Under the pieces are notes generated by a model that saw only the letters and a program-made list of their open reading frames with translations, had not been told where the DNA came from and did no database searches. Below, in pieces: positions 34,565 through 43,893 of a stretch of DNA of 64,000 nt. Origin of the DNA: MAG-120531 sp038125995 (GTDB lineage: Bacteria > Bacteroidota > Bacteroidia > Flavobacteriales > Flavobacteriaceae). The stretch lies in assembly GCA_038125995.1 (NCBI GenBank), contig JAYPEX010000005.1:86123-150122 (forward strand), in the 5' to 3' direction. A program made the position numbers and the translations under genes. The number at the start of each line of letters is the position of its first letter. Positions within the stretch are counted from its first letter, which is position 1.

Positions 34565-36472
34565 ATGAAAAACAATACGATAGCACATTCGCTTTTTACC
34601 GACTTTGATATTGATTTATTTAAAGCAGGTAAGCACTTTAATTTATTTGATAAAATGGGATCTCATCCCATGACGGTAGATGGAGTTGAAGGAACTTATT
34701 TTGCAGTATGGGCACCATCTGCTAAATCAGTTTCTGTAATTGGAGATTTTAATTTTTGGTTAGAAGGAGATCACAAGCTTTTTGTGCGCTGGGATGGTTC
34801 TGGTATTTGGGAAGGTTTTATTCCTGGAGTAGGCCATGGGAACCTTTACAAATATAAAATTCAATCACATCACAATGATGTGGTTTGTGAAAAGGCAGAT
34901 CCCTATGCGCGTTCATGTGAACACCCTCCTCTAACTGCTTCTGTTGTTTGGAGTGATGATTACACTTGGAAGGATAAGACTTGGTTTACCAAGCGTAAAA
35001 AATTAAATCAACTCGATCAGGCGATTTCCGTTTATGAGGTCCATTTGAGCTCTTGGAGAAAAAAAGCTGATGGAAGATCACTTTCGTATATCGATATGGC
35101 TCAGGAGTTGGTATCTTATGTACAAGAAATGAACTACACGCATGTGGAGTTTATGCCAGTGATGGAATATCCTTACGATCCTTCTTGGGGGTATCAACTC
35201 ACGGGTTATTATGCCCCTACTTCTCGTTTTGGAAGTCCAGAGGAATTTAAAGTGCTCATCGATGCGTTCCACAAGGCTGGTATTGCGGTGATCCTAGACT
35301 GGGTTCCTTCCCATTTTCCAAGTGATGATCACGGATTAGGATTCTTCGACGGTTCTCACCTATACGAGCACCCTGATCCTAGAAAGGGTTATCACAAGGA
35401 TTGGAAGAGTTTAATTTTTAATTACGAACGTCCTGAGGTGCGCTCTTTTTTAATCTCTAACGCTGTGTTTTGGATGCAAGAATATCATATCGATGGACTG
35501 AGAGTCGATGCGGTAGCTTCAATGCTTTATTTAGACTATTCAAGAGAAGACGGTGAATGGGAACCAAATGAATTTGGGGGACGTGAAAATCTTGCAGCAG
35601 TAGGCTTTTTAAAAGACCTCAATTTGGAACTCTACAGTCGTTTTGAAGGGATCCAAACCATTGCAGAAGAATCGACCGCCTTTCCTTTGGTCAGTAGACC
35701 AACGGATATAGGAGGACTCGGTTTTGGGATGAAATGGATGATGGGATGGATGCACGATACTTTGGAGTATATGAAGAAAGATTCGGTCTATAGAAAATAC
35801 CATCAAAACGACATCTCTTTTTCATTGACTTATACCTTTACAGAGAATTTTATGTTGCCACTTTCTCACGATGAGGTGGTCTATGGGAAAAATTCAATTT
35901 TAGGGAGAATGCCAGGTGATGAATGGCAACGTTTTGCAAATTTGAGAGCGTTATACGCCTATATGTATACCCATCCAGGGGCTAAACTCAACTTTATGGG
36001 AGGAGAATTTGCCCAATACGAGGAATGGAATTTTGAGCAAAGTCTGGATTGGCATCTCACTCAGTATCAATACCACAAAGGAGTACAAGAAACGATTAAA
36101 GATTTAAATAAACTCTATAAGTCTTCAAAGGCTTTACATCAACTGCAGTTTTCTGCAGAAGGATTTGAGTGGTTGTCTTATGACGATTCTGAAAATTCGA
36201 TCTTGGCTTATGTCAGAAAGGGTAAAACGAGGAAGGATCGCTTTGTTGTCATCAATAATTTTACTCCAACACCACATTCTAATTATCAAATTGGAGTTCC
36301 ACAGGGTAAAAAATTATCTCTGGTCTTTAATTCGGATGAATCGAAGTACGCAGGTTCTGATTTTAAGATAAATCAGGAATATTTAATCAAAGAAATTTGC
36401 TCACATGGTAAAAATCAGTCGGTTATTTTGAGAATTCCACCGTTGAGCACACAAGTGTATCAAGTTTTATAA
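34565..36472 (+). CDS. glgB: 1,4-alpha-glucan branching enzyme
   Basis: A 635-residue GH13 branching enzyme that introduces alpha-1,6 branches into glycogen-type glucan. It has an N-terminal CBM48 domain (about 30-125, with YFAVWAPSAKSVSVIGDFN), then the barrel with the nucleophile Asp315 (GLRVDAVASMLYLDY) and acid/base Glu368 (TIAEEST), and LPLSHDEVVYGK near the third acidic residue. ELMPVMEYPYD-type and WGYQLTGYYAPTSRFG stretches confirm the family. It follows the maltokinase gene by 3 bases, completing a kinase, polymerase and branching set. Confidence 0.96.
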   Translation: MKNNTIAHSLFTDFDIDLFKAGKHFNLFDKMGSHPMTVDGVEGTYFAVWAPSAKSVSVIGDFNFWLEGDHKLFVRWDGSGIWEGFIPGVGHGNLYKYKIQSHHNDVVCEKADPYARSCEHPPLTASVVWSDDYTWKDKTWFTKRKKLNQLDQAISVYEVHLSSWRKKADGRSLSYIDMAQELVSYVQEMNYTHVEFMPVMEYPYDPSWGYQLTGYYAPTSRFGSPEEFKVLIDAFHKAGIAVILDWVPSHFPSDDHGLGFFDGSHLYEHPDPRKGYHKDWKSLIFNYERPEVRSFLISNAVFWMQEYHIDGLRVDAVASMLYLDYSREDGEWEPNEFGGRENLAAVGFLKDLNLELYSRFEGIQTIAEESTAFPLVSRPTDIGGLGFGMKWMMGWMHDTLEYMKKDSVYRKYHQNDISFSLTYTFTENFMLPLSHDEVVYGKNSILGRMPGDEWQRFANLRALYAYMYTHPGAKLNFMGGEFAQYEEWNFEQSLDWHLTQYQYHKGVQETIKDLNKLYKSSKALHQLQFSAEGFEWLSYDDSENSILAYVRKGKTRKDRFVVINNFTPTPHSNYQIGVPQGKKLSLVFNSDESKYAGSDFKINQEYLIKEICSHGKNQSVILRIPPLSTQVYQVL

Positions 36473-36479
36473 CCATTTC

Positions 36480-36510
36480 TTGTTCACCAACTTAAACTTG
36501 GCTTTATTTG
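36480..36510 (+). promoter_or_regulatory. Possible promoter of the GH31 gene
   Basis: TTG (36480-36482), a 20-base spacer and TTTATTTG (36503-36510, one mismatch to the -7 box). Nine bases later comes AACTAAACTAA (36520-36530), identical to the glgE leader element. Confidence 0.45.
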
Positions 36511-36535
36511 CCGTCCCAGAACTAAACTAAAATAA

Positions 36536-38932
36536 ATGATTACAAATACTGAATTAGAGTATAAGGGAAATCTATTTCCAACTGCCTATAAATCCCATAT
36601 CAAAAAATCGAATGTCATAGAGTTTGAATCTCAAAATGGAGTGCTGATGCAAGTACACGTTTTAAGAGACTCGCTGTTGCGTTTTAGATATGCTCCAGAG
36701 GGATTCTTTACGAAGGATTTTTCATATGCTATCGATCAGAAACACGAACACGGTTATGGAGAATTAACTATTGATGAAGACAGTAATGAAGTTGTTATCA
36801 AAACGGATCGTGTTGTATGTAAAGTTTCAAAAGCAGACCTAAGAGTAGGGCTATACGACTTGGAAGGAAAGATTATTCTTGAAGATGAATTAGGATTTCA
36901 TTGGGAGGAGAGTTTTGAGTTTGGAGGAAACTTTGTTAAGATGAGCAAGTCATCTAAAGATGGAGAAAACTTCTACGGATTAGGAGATAAGCCGACCAAC
37001 TTTAACCTCAAAGGAAAACGCACTTCGAATTGGAATACGGATCAATATGCCTACGGTAAAGATACGGAAGAACTCTATAAAGACGTACCTTTTTATATTG
37101 GTTTGCATGATACTTTAGCCTATGGTATTTTCTTTGACAATACCTTTAAGACTCATTTTGACTTTTGCCATGAGCGCAGAAATGTCATGAGCTTTTGGGC
37201 CGACGGAGGAGAAATGAATTACTACTTCTTCTATGGTCCTGAAATGTCTAAAGTGGTTAAAGCCTATTCAGATCTTACTGGAAAACCAGAGCTTCCTCCG
37301 ATGTGGGCAATGGGATACCACCAATGTAAGTGGAGTTATTATCCAGAGAGCCGTGTTAGAGAAATCACTTCTAAATTTAGAGAGTTATCGTTTCCCTGTG
37401 ATGCCATTTATTTAGATATTGACTATATGGATGGATTTAGATGTTTTACCTGGAATAAGGACTACTTCCCAAATCCAAAACAGATGATTGATGATTTTAA
37501 TGAGCAAGGTTTTAAAACAGTTGCTATCATTGATCCAGGGATTAAAATAGACAAAGACAATGAGGTCTTTCAGGAAGCTTTACAAAAAGATTATTTCTGT
37601 AAACGAGCAGATGGTTCTTATATGAAGGGAAAGGTTTGGCCAGGAGAGTGTTATTTTCCTGATTTCACCAATCCAGAAGTTCGTGAGTGGTGGGCTGGTC
37701 TCTACAAAGGACTCATTGAAGAGAATGGTGTTCACGGAGTTTGGAACGATATGAACGAACCTGCTGTAATGGAAGTTCCAGGAAAGACGTTTCCAAATGA
37801 TGTGAGACACAATTACGATGGTAACTATTGCAGTCATCGAAAGGCTCATAATGTTTATGGAATGCAGATGGCAAGAGCTACCTATCACGGGGTTAAAAGA
37901 CATGCTGCTCCTAAACGTCCCTTCGTTATTACAAGAGCGACTTATTCAGGAGGACAGCGTTATACCTCTTCCTGGACAGGTGACAATGTCGCAACTTGGG
38001 AACACTTATGGCTTGCTAATATTCAAGTTCAGAGAATGTCACTCTCTGGAATGGGATTTGTTGGAACTGATATTGGTGGATTTGCAGAACAACCTAGTGG
38101 AGAACTCTTTACCAGATGGGTTCAATTAGGAGTCTTTCATCCCTTCACTAGAGTTCATTCCTCAGGTCATCACGGAGATCAAGAGCCTTGGTCATTTGAT
38201 CAGGATGTCTTGGATATTACCAAAAAATTTGTGGAATTGCGTTATCAATTGCTCCCATATATCTATACGATGTATCACAAATACACGACAGAAGGGGAAC
38301 CGATGATCAAACCACTGGTGTATTTTGATCAAGAAGATCACCATACCCATTATCGTTCGGATGAGTTTATTTTTGGGGATCAGATACTCGTTTGTCCTGT
38401 TCAGGAGCCCAATGCGCAGGGTAGACGTATGTACATTCCAAGAGGAAAATGGTATCATTTGTGGACCAATGTTGCAGTTGAGGGAGGTAAAGAATTATGG
38501 GTAGATGCTCCATTGGATTCCATGCCTGTTTTTGTAAAAGCGGGCTCTGTCATCCCTAAATATCCTGTACAGCAATATGTAGATGAGCAAAGGATTGAAA
38601 CACTTGAACTCGATGTGTATTACAAAAAGGGTCGAGAGCGTTCAACGATCTATGAAGATGCACATGATGGATACGATTATAAAAGAGGGAAATACCTCTT
38701 AAAGAAAATTAAATTCTACGGAAAAGAAAAAGAAGTATTAATCGATCAATTCAGAGATGGTCGCTATGAAACCACCTATAACAAGGTTCAAATTAATCTA
38801 ATCGGATTACCTTTTGAGGTAAAGAGTGTAACTGTAGACACCGAAAAGGTGTCTTTATCAGACTTAAAATACAATAAAGAAAAACAATCGATTGAAGTGG
38901 ATGCAAATTTCCATTCGATCATCATCAAATAA
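36536..38932 (+). CDS. GH31 alpha-glucosidase
   Basis: A 798-residue family 31 glycoside hydrolase. The nucleophile region GVWNDMNEPAV contains Asp405 and the acid/base is Asp483 in SSWTGDNVATWEHL; PPMWAMGYHQCKWSYY and GADIGGF-like GTDIGGFAEQP are also typical. An N-terminal galactose-mutarotase-like domain (about 25-230) and C-terminal beta domains complete the fold. There is no signal peptide, so it acts in the cytoplasm on alpha-glucosides, probably maltose, malto-oligosaccharides or glycogen breakdown products; transglycosylation is also possible. It sits 63 bases after glgB and 11 bases before the CBM48 gene. Confidence 0.95.
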   Translation: MITNTELEYKGNLFPTAYKSHIKKSNVIEFESQNGVLMQVHVLRDSLLRFRYAPEGFFTKDFSYAIDQKHEHGYGELTIDEDSNEVVIKTDRVVCKVSKADLRVGLYDLEGKIILEDELGFHWEESFEFGGNFVKMSKSSKDGENFYGLGDKPTNFNLKGKRTSNWNTDQYAYGKDTEELYKDVPFYIGLHDTLAYGIFFDNTFKTHFDFCHERRNVMSFWADGGEMNYYFFYGPEMSKVVKAYSDLTGKPELPPMWAMGYHQCKWSYYPESRVREITSKFRELSFPCDAIYLDIDYMDGFRCFTWNKDYFPNPKQMIDDFNEQGFKTVAIIDPGIKIDKDNEVFQEALQKDYFCKRADGSYMKGKVWPGECYFPDFTNPEVREWWAGLYKGLIEENGVHGVWNDMNEPAVMEVPGKTFPNDVRHNYDGNYCSHRKAHNVYGMQMARATYHGVKRHAAPKRPFVITRATYSGGQRYTSSWTGDNVATWEHLWLANIQVQRMSLSGMGFVGTDIGGFAEQPSGELFTRWVQLGVFHPFTRVHSSGHHGDQEPWSFDQDVLDITKKFVELRYQLLPYIYTMYHKYTTEGEPMIKPLVYFDQEDHHTHYRSDEFIFGDQILVCPVQEPNAQGRRMYIPRGKWYHLWTNVAVEGGKELWVDAPLDSMPVFVKAGSVIPKYPVQQYVDEQRIETLELDVYYKKGRERSTIYEDAHDGYDYKRGKYLLKKIKFYGKEKEVLIDQFRDGRYETTYNKVQINLIGLPFEVKSVTVDTEKVSLSDLKYNKEKQSIEVDANFHSIIIK

Positions 38933-38943
38933 AAAATAGAATT

Positions 38944-39240
38944 ATGGCAATTTCAAAACAATTTTTAAAATCAAAACCAGTTTGTAAAATCACTTTTAAC
39001 ATTCCAGCTGAAGCTGAGAACTTATCAGTGGTTGGAGATTTCAACAACTGGGATTTATCTGCAAACCCATTAAAGAAATTAAAGAATGGAAACTTCAAAG
39101 GGACCCTTAATTTAGAGCAGGGGCAGTCTTATGAGTTTAAATACGTTGCTGATGGTGAAAACTACTTCAATGACGATCAAGCTGATTCGTATCAATTTAA
39201 CGAATACGCAGGTTCTGAGAATGGAGTCTTAAACCTATAG
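38944..39240 (+). CDS. Stand-alone CBM48 (glycogen-binding) protein
   Basis: A 98-residue protein consisting of one early-set/CBM48 domain, the module found in AMPK beta subunits and at the N-terminus of branching and debranching enzymes. VCKITFNIPAEAENLSVVGDF (split) and NNWDLSANPLKK, then YEFKYVADGENYFNDDQADSYQFNEYAGSENGVL, are the family pattern. It has no catalytic domain. As last gene of the alpha-glucan cluster it may bind glycogen and tether or regulate enzymes. That is inference from domain type and position. A strong terminator follows 22 bases after its stop. Confidence 0.9.
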   Translation: MAISKQFLKSKPVCKITFNIPAEAENLSVVGDFNNWDLSANPLKKLKNGNFKGTLNLEQGQSYEFKYVADGENYFNDDQADSYQFNEYAGSENGVLNL

Positions 39241-39262
39241 GCAAAGCGGTAATCTGATTAGA

Positions 39263-39288
39263 AAACCACCTTTAGAGGTGGTTTTTTT
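39263..39288 (+). terminator. Terminator of the alpha-glucan cluster
   Basis: AAACCACC (39263-39270), loop TTTAGA, GGTGG (39277-39281) running into seven T (39282-39288). Confidence 0.88.
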
Positions 39289-39307
39289 GTTGGGGTCTAT
39301 TTGAGTT

Positions 39308-40192
39308 TTATTCAAAAAGTTCGGAAGACAAATAACGATCACCTCGATCACAAACAATAACAACGACAATTCCTGAATCTAAGGTATCGATGAGTTTTAT
39401 TGCCGCACAGACAGCACCTCCACTGCTCATCCCTCCAAAAATCCCTTCTTTTTGAGCGAGTAATCGAGCTGTTGCCTTTGCTTCTTCATCAGATACTTCA
39501 ATGATCTGATCGACTTTATCCGCATTGAATATTTTAGGAAGGTATTCCACTGGCCATTTTCTTATTCCTGGTATTTTAGCTCCATCACAGGGTTGAACAC
39601 CAACGATTTGAATACTTTCGTTTTGTTCTTTGAGATAGGTGCTGGTTCCCATAATGGTTCCTGTAGTCCCCATCGATGAAACAAAATGTGTGATTTTTCC
39701 ATCCGTACCGTTCCAAAGTTCCGGACCTGTGGTGTGGTAATGTGCCCTCCAGTTGTCATCATTGGCAAACTGATTAAAGGAGTAGTAACCGTGATTCGCC
39801 ACTTTGTCTACAGCGTAGTCTCTTGCTCCTTCTATTCCAACTGATTCTGGGGTTAAGGTTACCATAGCTCCATAGGCTTTCATGGTCTTGACTCGCTCTA
39901 CAGTGCTGTTTTCAGGCATGACGAGTTCGATGTCTAAACCGTAGATTGAAGCAATCATCGCAAGTGCAATACCGGTGTTTCCACTGGTAGCTTCAATTAG
40001 CTTCGTGTCTTTGGTGATATCACCTCTTTTCATGGCTTCACTAATCATAAAATACGCAGCTCGATCTTTAACACTTCCACCCGGATTATGACCTTCTAGC
40101 TTAAAAAGCAACTTGACACTTGGATGGGTGTTTAAGTTTTTAGATTCGACAAGAGGCGTATTGCCAATAAAGTTTTCTAAGGTACTAGACAT
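39308..40192 (-). CDS. cysM: Cysteine synthase B (O-acetylserine sulfhydrylase)
   Basis: A 294-residue PLP enzyme making cysteine from O-acetylserine and sulfide (or thiosulfate). The PLP lysine is Lys42 in NPGGSVKDRAA; the substrate loop EATSGNTGIALA and the phosphate-binding SSMGTTGTIMGTS are present. The short length and sequence pattern fit CysM better than CysK. It overlaps cysE by 8 bases, so both steps of cysteine synthesis from serine are co-translated. It converges with the CBM48 gene across a terminator. Confidence 0.93.
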   Translation of the reverse strand: MSSTLENFIGNTPLVESKNLNTHPSVKLLFKLEGHNPGGSVKDRAAYFMISEAMKRGDITKDTKLIEATSGNTGIALAMIASIYGLDIELVMPENSTVERVKTMKAYGAMVTLTPESVGIEGARDYAVDKVANHGYYSFNQFANDDNWRAHYHTTGPELWNGTDGKITHFVSSMGTTGTIMGTSTYLKEQNESIQIVGVQPCDGAKIPGIRKWPVEYLPKIFNADKVDQIIEVSDEEAKATARLLAQKEGIFGGMSSGGAVCAAIKLIDTLDSGIVVVIVCDRGDRYLSSELFE

Positions 40193-40970
40193 TGTTTTTA
40201 ATTTGAATTTCAGGTTTGTGAAATACCATGGAATTAGGCTCTATTGAAGTAGTAATCCATGCATTACCTCCAATGATTGTGTTTGCTCCAATGGTGGTAT
40301 TGCCTCCTAAAATAGTAGCGTTGGCATAGATGGTGACACCACTTTCTATAGTTGGATGTCTCTTGCTATTGGCCATTTCTTTTTCTACAGATAAGGCTCC
40401 TAGTGTTACACCTTGATAGATTTTCACATGATCTTTGATAATGGTAGTTTCGCCGATCACCACACCAGTAGCGTGATCGATAAAAAAGTATTCTCCAATC
40501 TGAGCACCTGGATTGATATCCACTCCTGTTTTAGAATGAGCAAACTCAGTCATCAATCGCGGCACTAGCGGAAAGTCCATTTGATAGAGCGGATGAGCTA
40601 ATCGATAGATGGCAATGGCGTAAAACCCAGGATAGGCTAAATATATTTCCTGTATGGATTTAGAAGCAGGATCACCAGCTAAGATTGCCTCAGCGTCTTT
40701 GTTTAATTTATCGAGTATACTAGGTAGGGTGTTGAGGTAATCTTTCCATATCTCAGCACAAGGCTTTTCTTTTTGCCAGCATGAGAGTTGAACGAGTTGT
40801 TCAAAAGTCGCTGCCAATTCTTCGATGTGAACTTCAGCGAGGGTTTCAGTGTCAAATAAGGTATTGTATAAAAGCTCTGTAAAACGCTCTACCTCTTTTT
40901 TAATCTTAATTCTTAGATTGGGTGTTTTTTTGTGAGCTTTGATTTCTGATATGATATTTGTGTAATCCAT
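40185..40970 (-). CDS. cysE: Serine O-acetyltransferase
   Basis: A 261-residue serine acetyltransferase producing O-acetylserine for CysM. The N-terminal half is helical; the C-terminal half is a left-handed hexapeptide beta-helix with GVDINPGAQIGEYFFIDHATGVVIGETT and AKRHPTIESGVTIYANATILGG-type repeats. The catalytic His lies in the DHATG motif. It resembles the longer EpsC form. A TATCTTTG -7 box precedes it on the minus strand. The upstream region also holds the divergent PQQ dehydrogenase start. Confidence 0.94.
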   Translation of the reverse strand: MDYTNIISEIKAHKKTPNLRIKIKKEVERFTELLYNTLFDTETLAEVHIEELAATFEQLVQLSCWQKEKPCAEIWKDYLNTLPSILDKLNKDAEAILAGDPASKSIQEIYLAYPGFYAIAIYRLAHPLYQMDFPLVPRLMTEFAHSKTGVDINPGAQIGEYFFIDHATGVVIGETTIIKDHVKIYQGVTLGALSVEKEMANSKRHPTIESGVTIYANATILGGNTTIGANTIIGGNAWITTSIEPNSMVFHKPEIQIKNNV

Positions 40971-40987
40971 GAGGCAGTATTCTGTAA

Positions 40988-40995
40988 CAAAGATA
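40988..40995 (-). promoter_or_regulatory. Probable cysE-cysM promoter -7 box
   Basis: On the minus strand TATCTTTG matches TAnnTTTG, 17 bases before the cysE start codon. A short inverted repeat CTTAA-AAAC-TTAAG lies upstream at about 41010-41023. Confidence 0.5.
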
Positions 40996-41065
40996 CTTAA
41001 TCTGAGGTCTTAAAAACTTAAGGAATTGTTATAAAAAACCTTATCTTCATGGCAAAAGTCCTTCT

Positions 41066-43225
41066 ATGAATAAGATGAATTTGATTCCGTTAATAGTGGT
41101 GTTATTGCTGTTTTCTTGTCGCAAAAATAAAACTAGTTCTTATGACAACTATGACAGTTGGGAACATTACGCCGGAACCCCTTCAGGAGTTAGGTATTCT
41201 ACTTTGACTCAAATTAACAAGGCAAATGTTCGTCAATTGACCAAAGTTTGGGAATACAGTTCTGCTGATAAAGATGAGCAGAATCGATCTCAAAATCAAT
41301 GCAATCCCATTATTGTTGATGGAGTGATGTACGGGACCTCTCCTGAGTCAAAACTCCTAGCACTAAACGCAGCAACTGGAAATCCTATTTGGATTTTTGA
41401 TCCTGAATCAGTTGACCAAAGTCTATCTGAGGATCCCATGCGTTTTTACAAGGTGAATCGAGGCGTTGCCCATTGGAAAGATGGAGATGCAGAGCGGTTA
41501 TTTTACAATGTAGGGCGCCATATTTATGCTATAGATCTCAAAACAGGAACTCTTATCAAGAGTTTTGGTGACCAAGGAAGGATTGATTTGCAATTAGGTC
41601 TAGGTAGAGATCCTGATACTTTTAATCCATTTGTGGCTAGTACAACTCCTCCAGTCATCTATAAAAATTTGCTCATCAGCGGATCTCGTGTTGCTGAATC
41701 CATCGATGCGGCACCTGGACATATCAGGGCCTATGATGTCATCAGTGGTGAGCAGCAATGGATCTTTCACACGATACCTCAACCTGGAGAAGCTAATTAT
41801 GAAACATGGCCCGACACTAAGGCCTATGAAAAATTAGGTGGAGCCAATAATTGGTCTGGAATGTCAGTGGATCATCAAAGAGGAGTCGTTTATGTACCCC
41901 TAGGTTCTGTTTCAGGGGATTTTTATGGGGGCTTTAGAGAGGGCTCTAATCTGTATGGCAACTCACTAGTTGCTTTAAATGCTTCTAATGGAGAGTACTT
42001 ATGGCATTTTCAAACAGTGCATCACGATTTATGGGATCGCGATCTACCCGCAAATCCCAACTTATTCTCAATGGATCTAGAAGGTAAATTGACCGATGTA
42101 GTCGCTCAGATTACCAAACAAGGTTATGTGTTTTTATTTGACAGAGATACTGGAAAACCAATTTTTGAAATTGAAGAAGTAGTGGTTCCAACTCTTGGTT
42201 TGGAAGGGGAGAAGGTTTGGCCAACTCAACCCATTCCAAAACTTCCAGAGCCATTTGCAGATCAGTATTTTTCAAGAGATGAGGTAGGTGGTTTAGATTC
42301 TATAGAACATCAAAGACTGTTGTCAATTTACGACAAAGTGCCCTATAACAAACTTTTTGATCCGCCATCTTTAGCGGGTAATTGGATTTTTCCTGGATTT
42401 GATGGAGGAGGTGAATGGGGAGGATCAGCTGTTGATGTCGAAGAGGCAGTTCTCTATGTAAACGCTACTCGATTGCCATGGCTGATGGAAATGGTAGCAG
42501 TCGATCAAAGCATAGAGCAAATGAGTTTAGGACAGCGTACCTATATCAACAATTGTGTGGCTTGTCACGGTACAAATCTTGAAGGAAGAGGGGCGGATTA
42601 TCCTTCATTAATAGATGTTTTTGATCGATTAAGCGAGTCTGAAATACGATCGACTATCGATAATGGACTCAATATGATGCCTTCGTTTGCTGGAATATCT
42701 GAAGCAGACCAAAAGGCCCTATTAGAGTATATCAAAGCACCTGGAACGATTAAAGCATCAAAGGAGCCAACCAGTGTAGAAGAGGTAAATACATTAAAAG
42801 TGCCTTACCGGATGAATGGTTACAATCGATTTTTAGATAAGGATGGGTATCCAGGGATTAAGCCTCCTTGGGGAACCTTAAATGCAGTGGATCTTAAAAC
42901 AGGGAAGCTTCTTTGGAAGGTGCCTCTTGGTAATCACAAAGAGGTGACTATTGAGGGAGTAGAACAAACTGGAACTGAGAATTACGGAGGACCACTAGTG
43001 ACTAAAGGAGGTCTTGTGATCATCGGTGCTACTAAAGATTCTAAAATTCACGCCTTTGACAAAAAAACTGGAGATCTGCTATGGGAGGCTGAGTTGCCCG
43101 CTCCTGCTTATGCTACTCCAGCGACCTATTCAGTTAATGGAAGACAATATATCGTTATCGCATGTGGAGGTGGTAAAATAGGATCGCCTTCAGGAGATTC
43201 TTATGTGGCTTTTGCATTGAATTAA
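41066..43225 (+). CDS. PQQ-dependent dehydrogenase lipoprotein with internal cytochrome c domain
   Basis: A 719-residue lipoprotein (Cys18 in LLLFSC) of the pyrroloquinoline-quinone dehydrogenase family. The beta-propeller has the expected tryptophan-docking repeats, for example GNPIWIFDPES, GEQQWIFHTI, GEYLWHFQTVHHDLWD and GKLLWKVPLG. A cytochrome c domain with Cys497-V-A-Cys500-His501 sits inside the propeller: blades run to about 480, haem domain about 485-565, then the last blades (575-719). In quinohaemoproteins such as alcohol dehydrogenases it is at the C-terminus. It oxidises an alcohol or sugar in the periplasm. The substrate is unknown, and PQQ synthesis genes are not in the window. 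Confidence 0.93.
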   Translation: MNKMNLIPLIVVLLLFSCRKNKTSSYDNYDSWEHYAGTPSGVRYSTLTQINKANVRQLTKVWEYSSADKDEQNRSQNQCNPIIVDGVMYGTSPESKLLALNAATGNPIWIFDPESVDQSLSEDPMRFYKVNRGVAHWKDGDAERLFYNVGRHIYAIDLKTGTLIKSFGDQGRIDLQLGLGRDPDTFNPFVASTTPPVIYKNLLISGSRVAESIDAAPGHIRAYDVISGEQQWIFHTIPQPGEANYETWPDTKAYEKLGGANNWSGMSVDHQRGVVYVPLGSVSGDFYGGFREGSNLYGNSLVALNASNGEYLWHFQTVHHDLWDRDLPANPNLFSMDLEGKLTDVVAQITKQGYVFLFDRDTGKPIFEIEEVVVPTLGLEGEKVWPTQPIPKLPEPFADQYFSRDEVGGLDSIEHQRLLSIYDKVPYNKLFDPPSLAGNWIFPGFDGGGEWGGSAVDVEEAVLYVNATRLPWLMEMVAVDQSIEQMSLGQRTYINNCVACHGTNLEGRGADYPSLIDVFDRLSESEIRSTIDNGLNMMPSFAGISEADQKALLEYIKAPGTIKASKEPTSVEEVNTLKVPYRMNGYNRFLDKDGYPGIKPPWGTLNAVDLKTGKLLWKVPLGNHKEVTIEGVEQTGTENYGGPLVTKGGLVIIGATKDSKIHAFDKKTGDLLWEAELPAPAYATPATYSVNGRQYIVIACGGGKIGSPSGDSYVAFALN

Positions 43226-43236
43226 ATAGAAATAAT

Positions 43237-43893
43237 ATGAGATTTAAACAGCTTTTATCATTAGTTGTAATTGGATGTAGTATCAGTGTTTCAGCTCAAG
43301 AGTATTTGGCAATGGGGGATAGTTATACCATTGGAGAAAGCGTTCTGGAGTCAGAGCGTTGGCCCAATCAATTAGCGAACGTCTTAAAAGAGACTTCCAT
43401 AGAAGTTGAAACAGTTACGATTATTGCTAAAACTGGTTGGACTACTGCAGAATTGATAGAAGGAATTAAATCCTCAAAAAATACCAATCAGTATGATTTA
43501 GTGTCACTTCTCGTAGGGGTCAATAATCAATACCGAGGTCAATCTCTAGAACGATTTGAAACCGAATTAAGTCAACTTATCAAGACAGCTATAATGTATT
43601 CTAAAAATGGGCCTCAAGGAGTATTCTTGGTATCCATTCCCGATTGGGGAGTAACCCCCTTTGCAAAAGACAGAGATGTTGAAAAAATTGCTTTGGAAAT
43701 CCAAGCCTTTAACATGGTGATTCAAAAACAAGCAACCGAATTTAAAATACCTTATATCGATATTACCCCTATATCCAAGGAAGCGAAAACAGATCTTAGT
43801 CTGTTAGCCACGGATGAATTACACCCCTCTGGGAAAATGTATCAATTATGGGTGCAAAAGATTAAAAAAGAACTCCTAAAAACCTCCGAATGA
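43237..43893 (+). CDS. Secreted SGNH/GDSL hydrolase
   Basis: A 218-residue hydrolase with a signal peptide (about 1-20, ending VSA). Block I AMGDSYTIGES contains the catalytic Ser29; LLVGVNNQYRG is block III with the Asn; and the Asp-x-x-His pair is in ATDELHPSG. It probably removes acyl groups from a lipid or glycan in the periplasm. It begins 11 bases after the PQQ dehydrogenase and overlaps kynureninase by 4 bases, so these three genes form one transcription unit. Confidence 0.92.
   Translation: MRFKQLLSLVVIGCSISVSAQEYLAMGDSYTIGESVLESERWPNQLANVLKETSIEVETVTIIAKTGWTTAELIEGIKSSKNTNQYDLVSLLVGVNNQYRGQSLERFETELSQLIKTAIMYSKNGPQGVFLVSIPDWGVTPFAKDRDVEKIALEIQAFNMVIQKQATEFKIPYIDITPISKEAKTDLSLLATDELHPSGKMYQLWVQKIKKELLKTSE

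Noticed and set aside
31375..38458. Several opposite-strand open frames within the alpha-glucan genes
   Set aside because: All lie inside genes with complete catalytic motifs and show no family features of their own.
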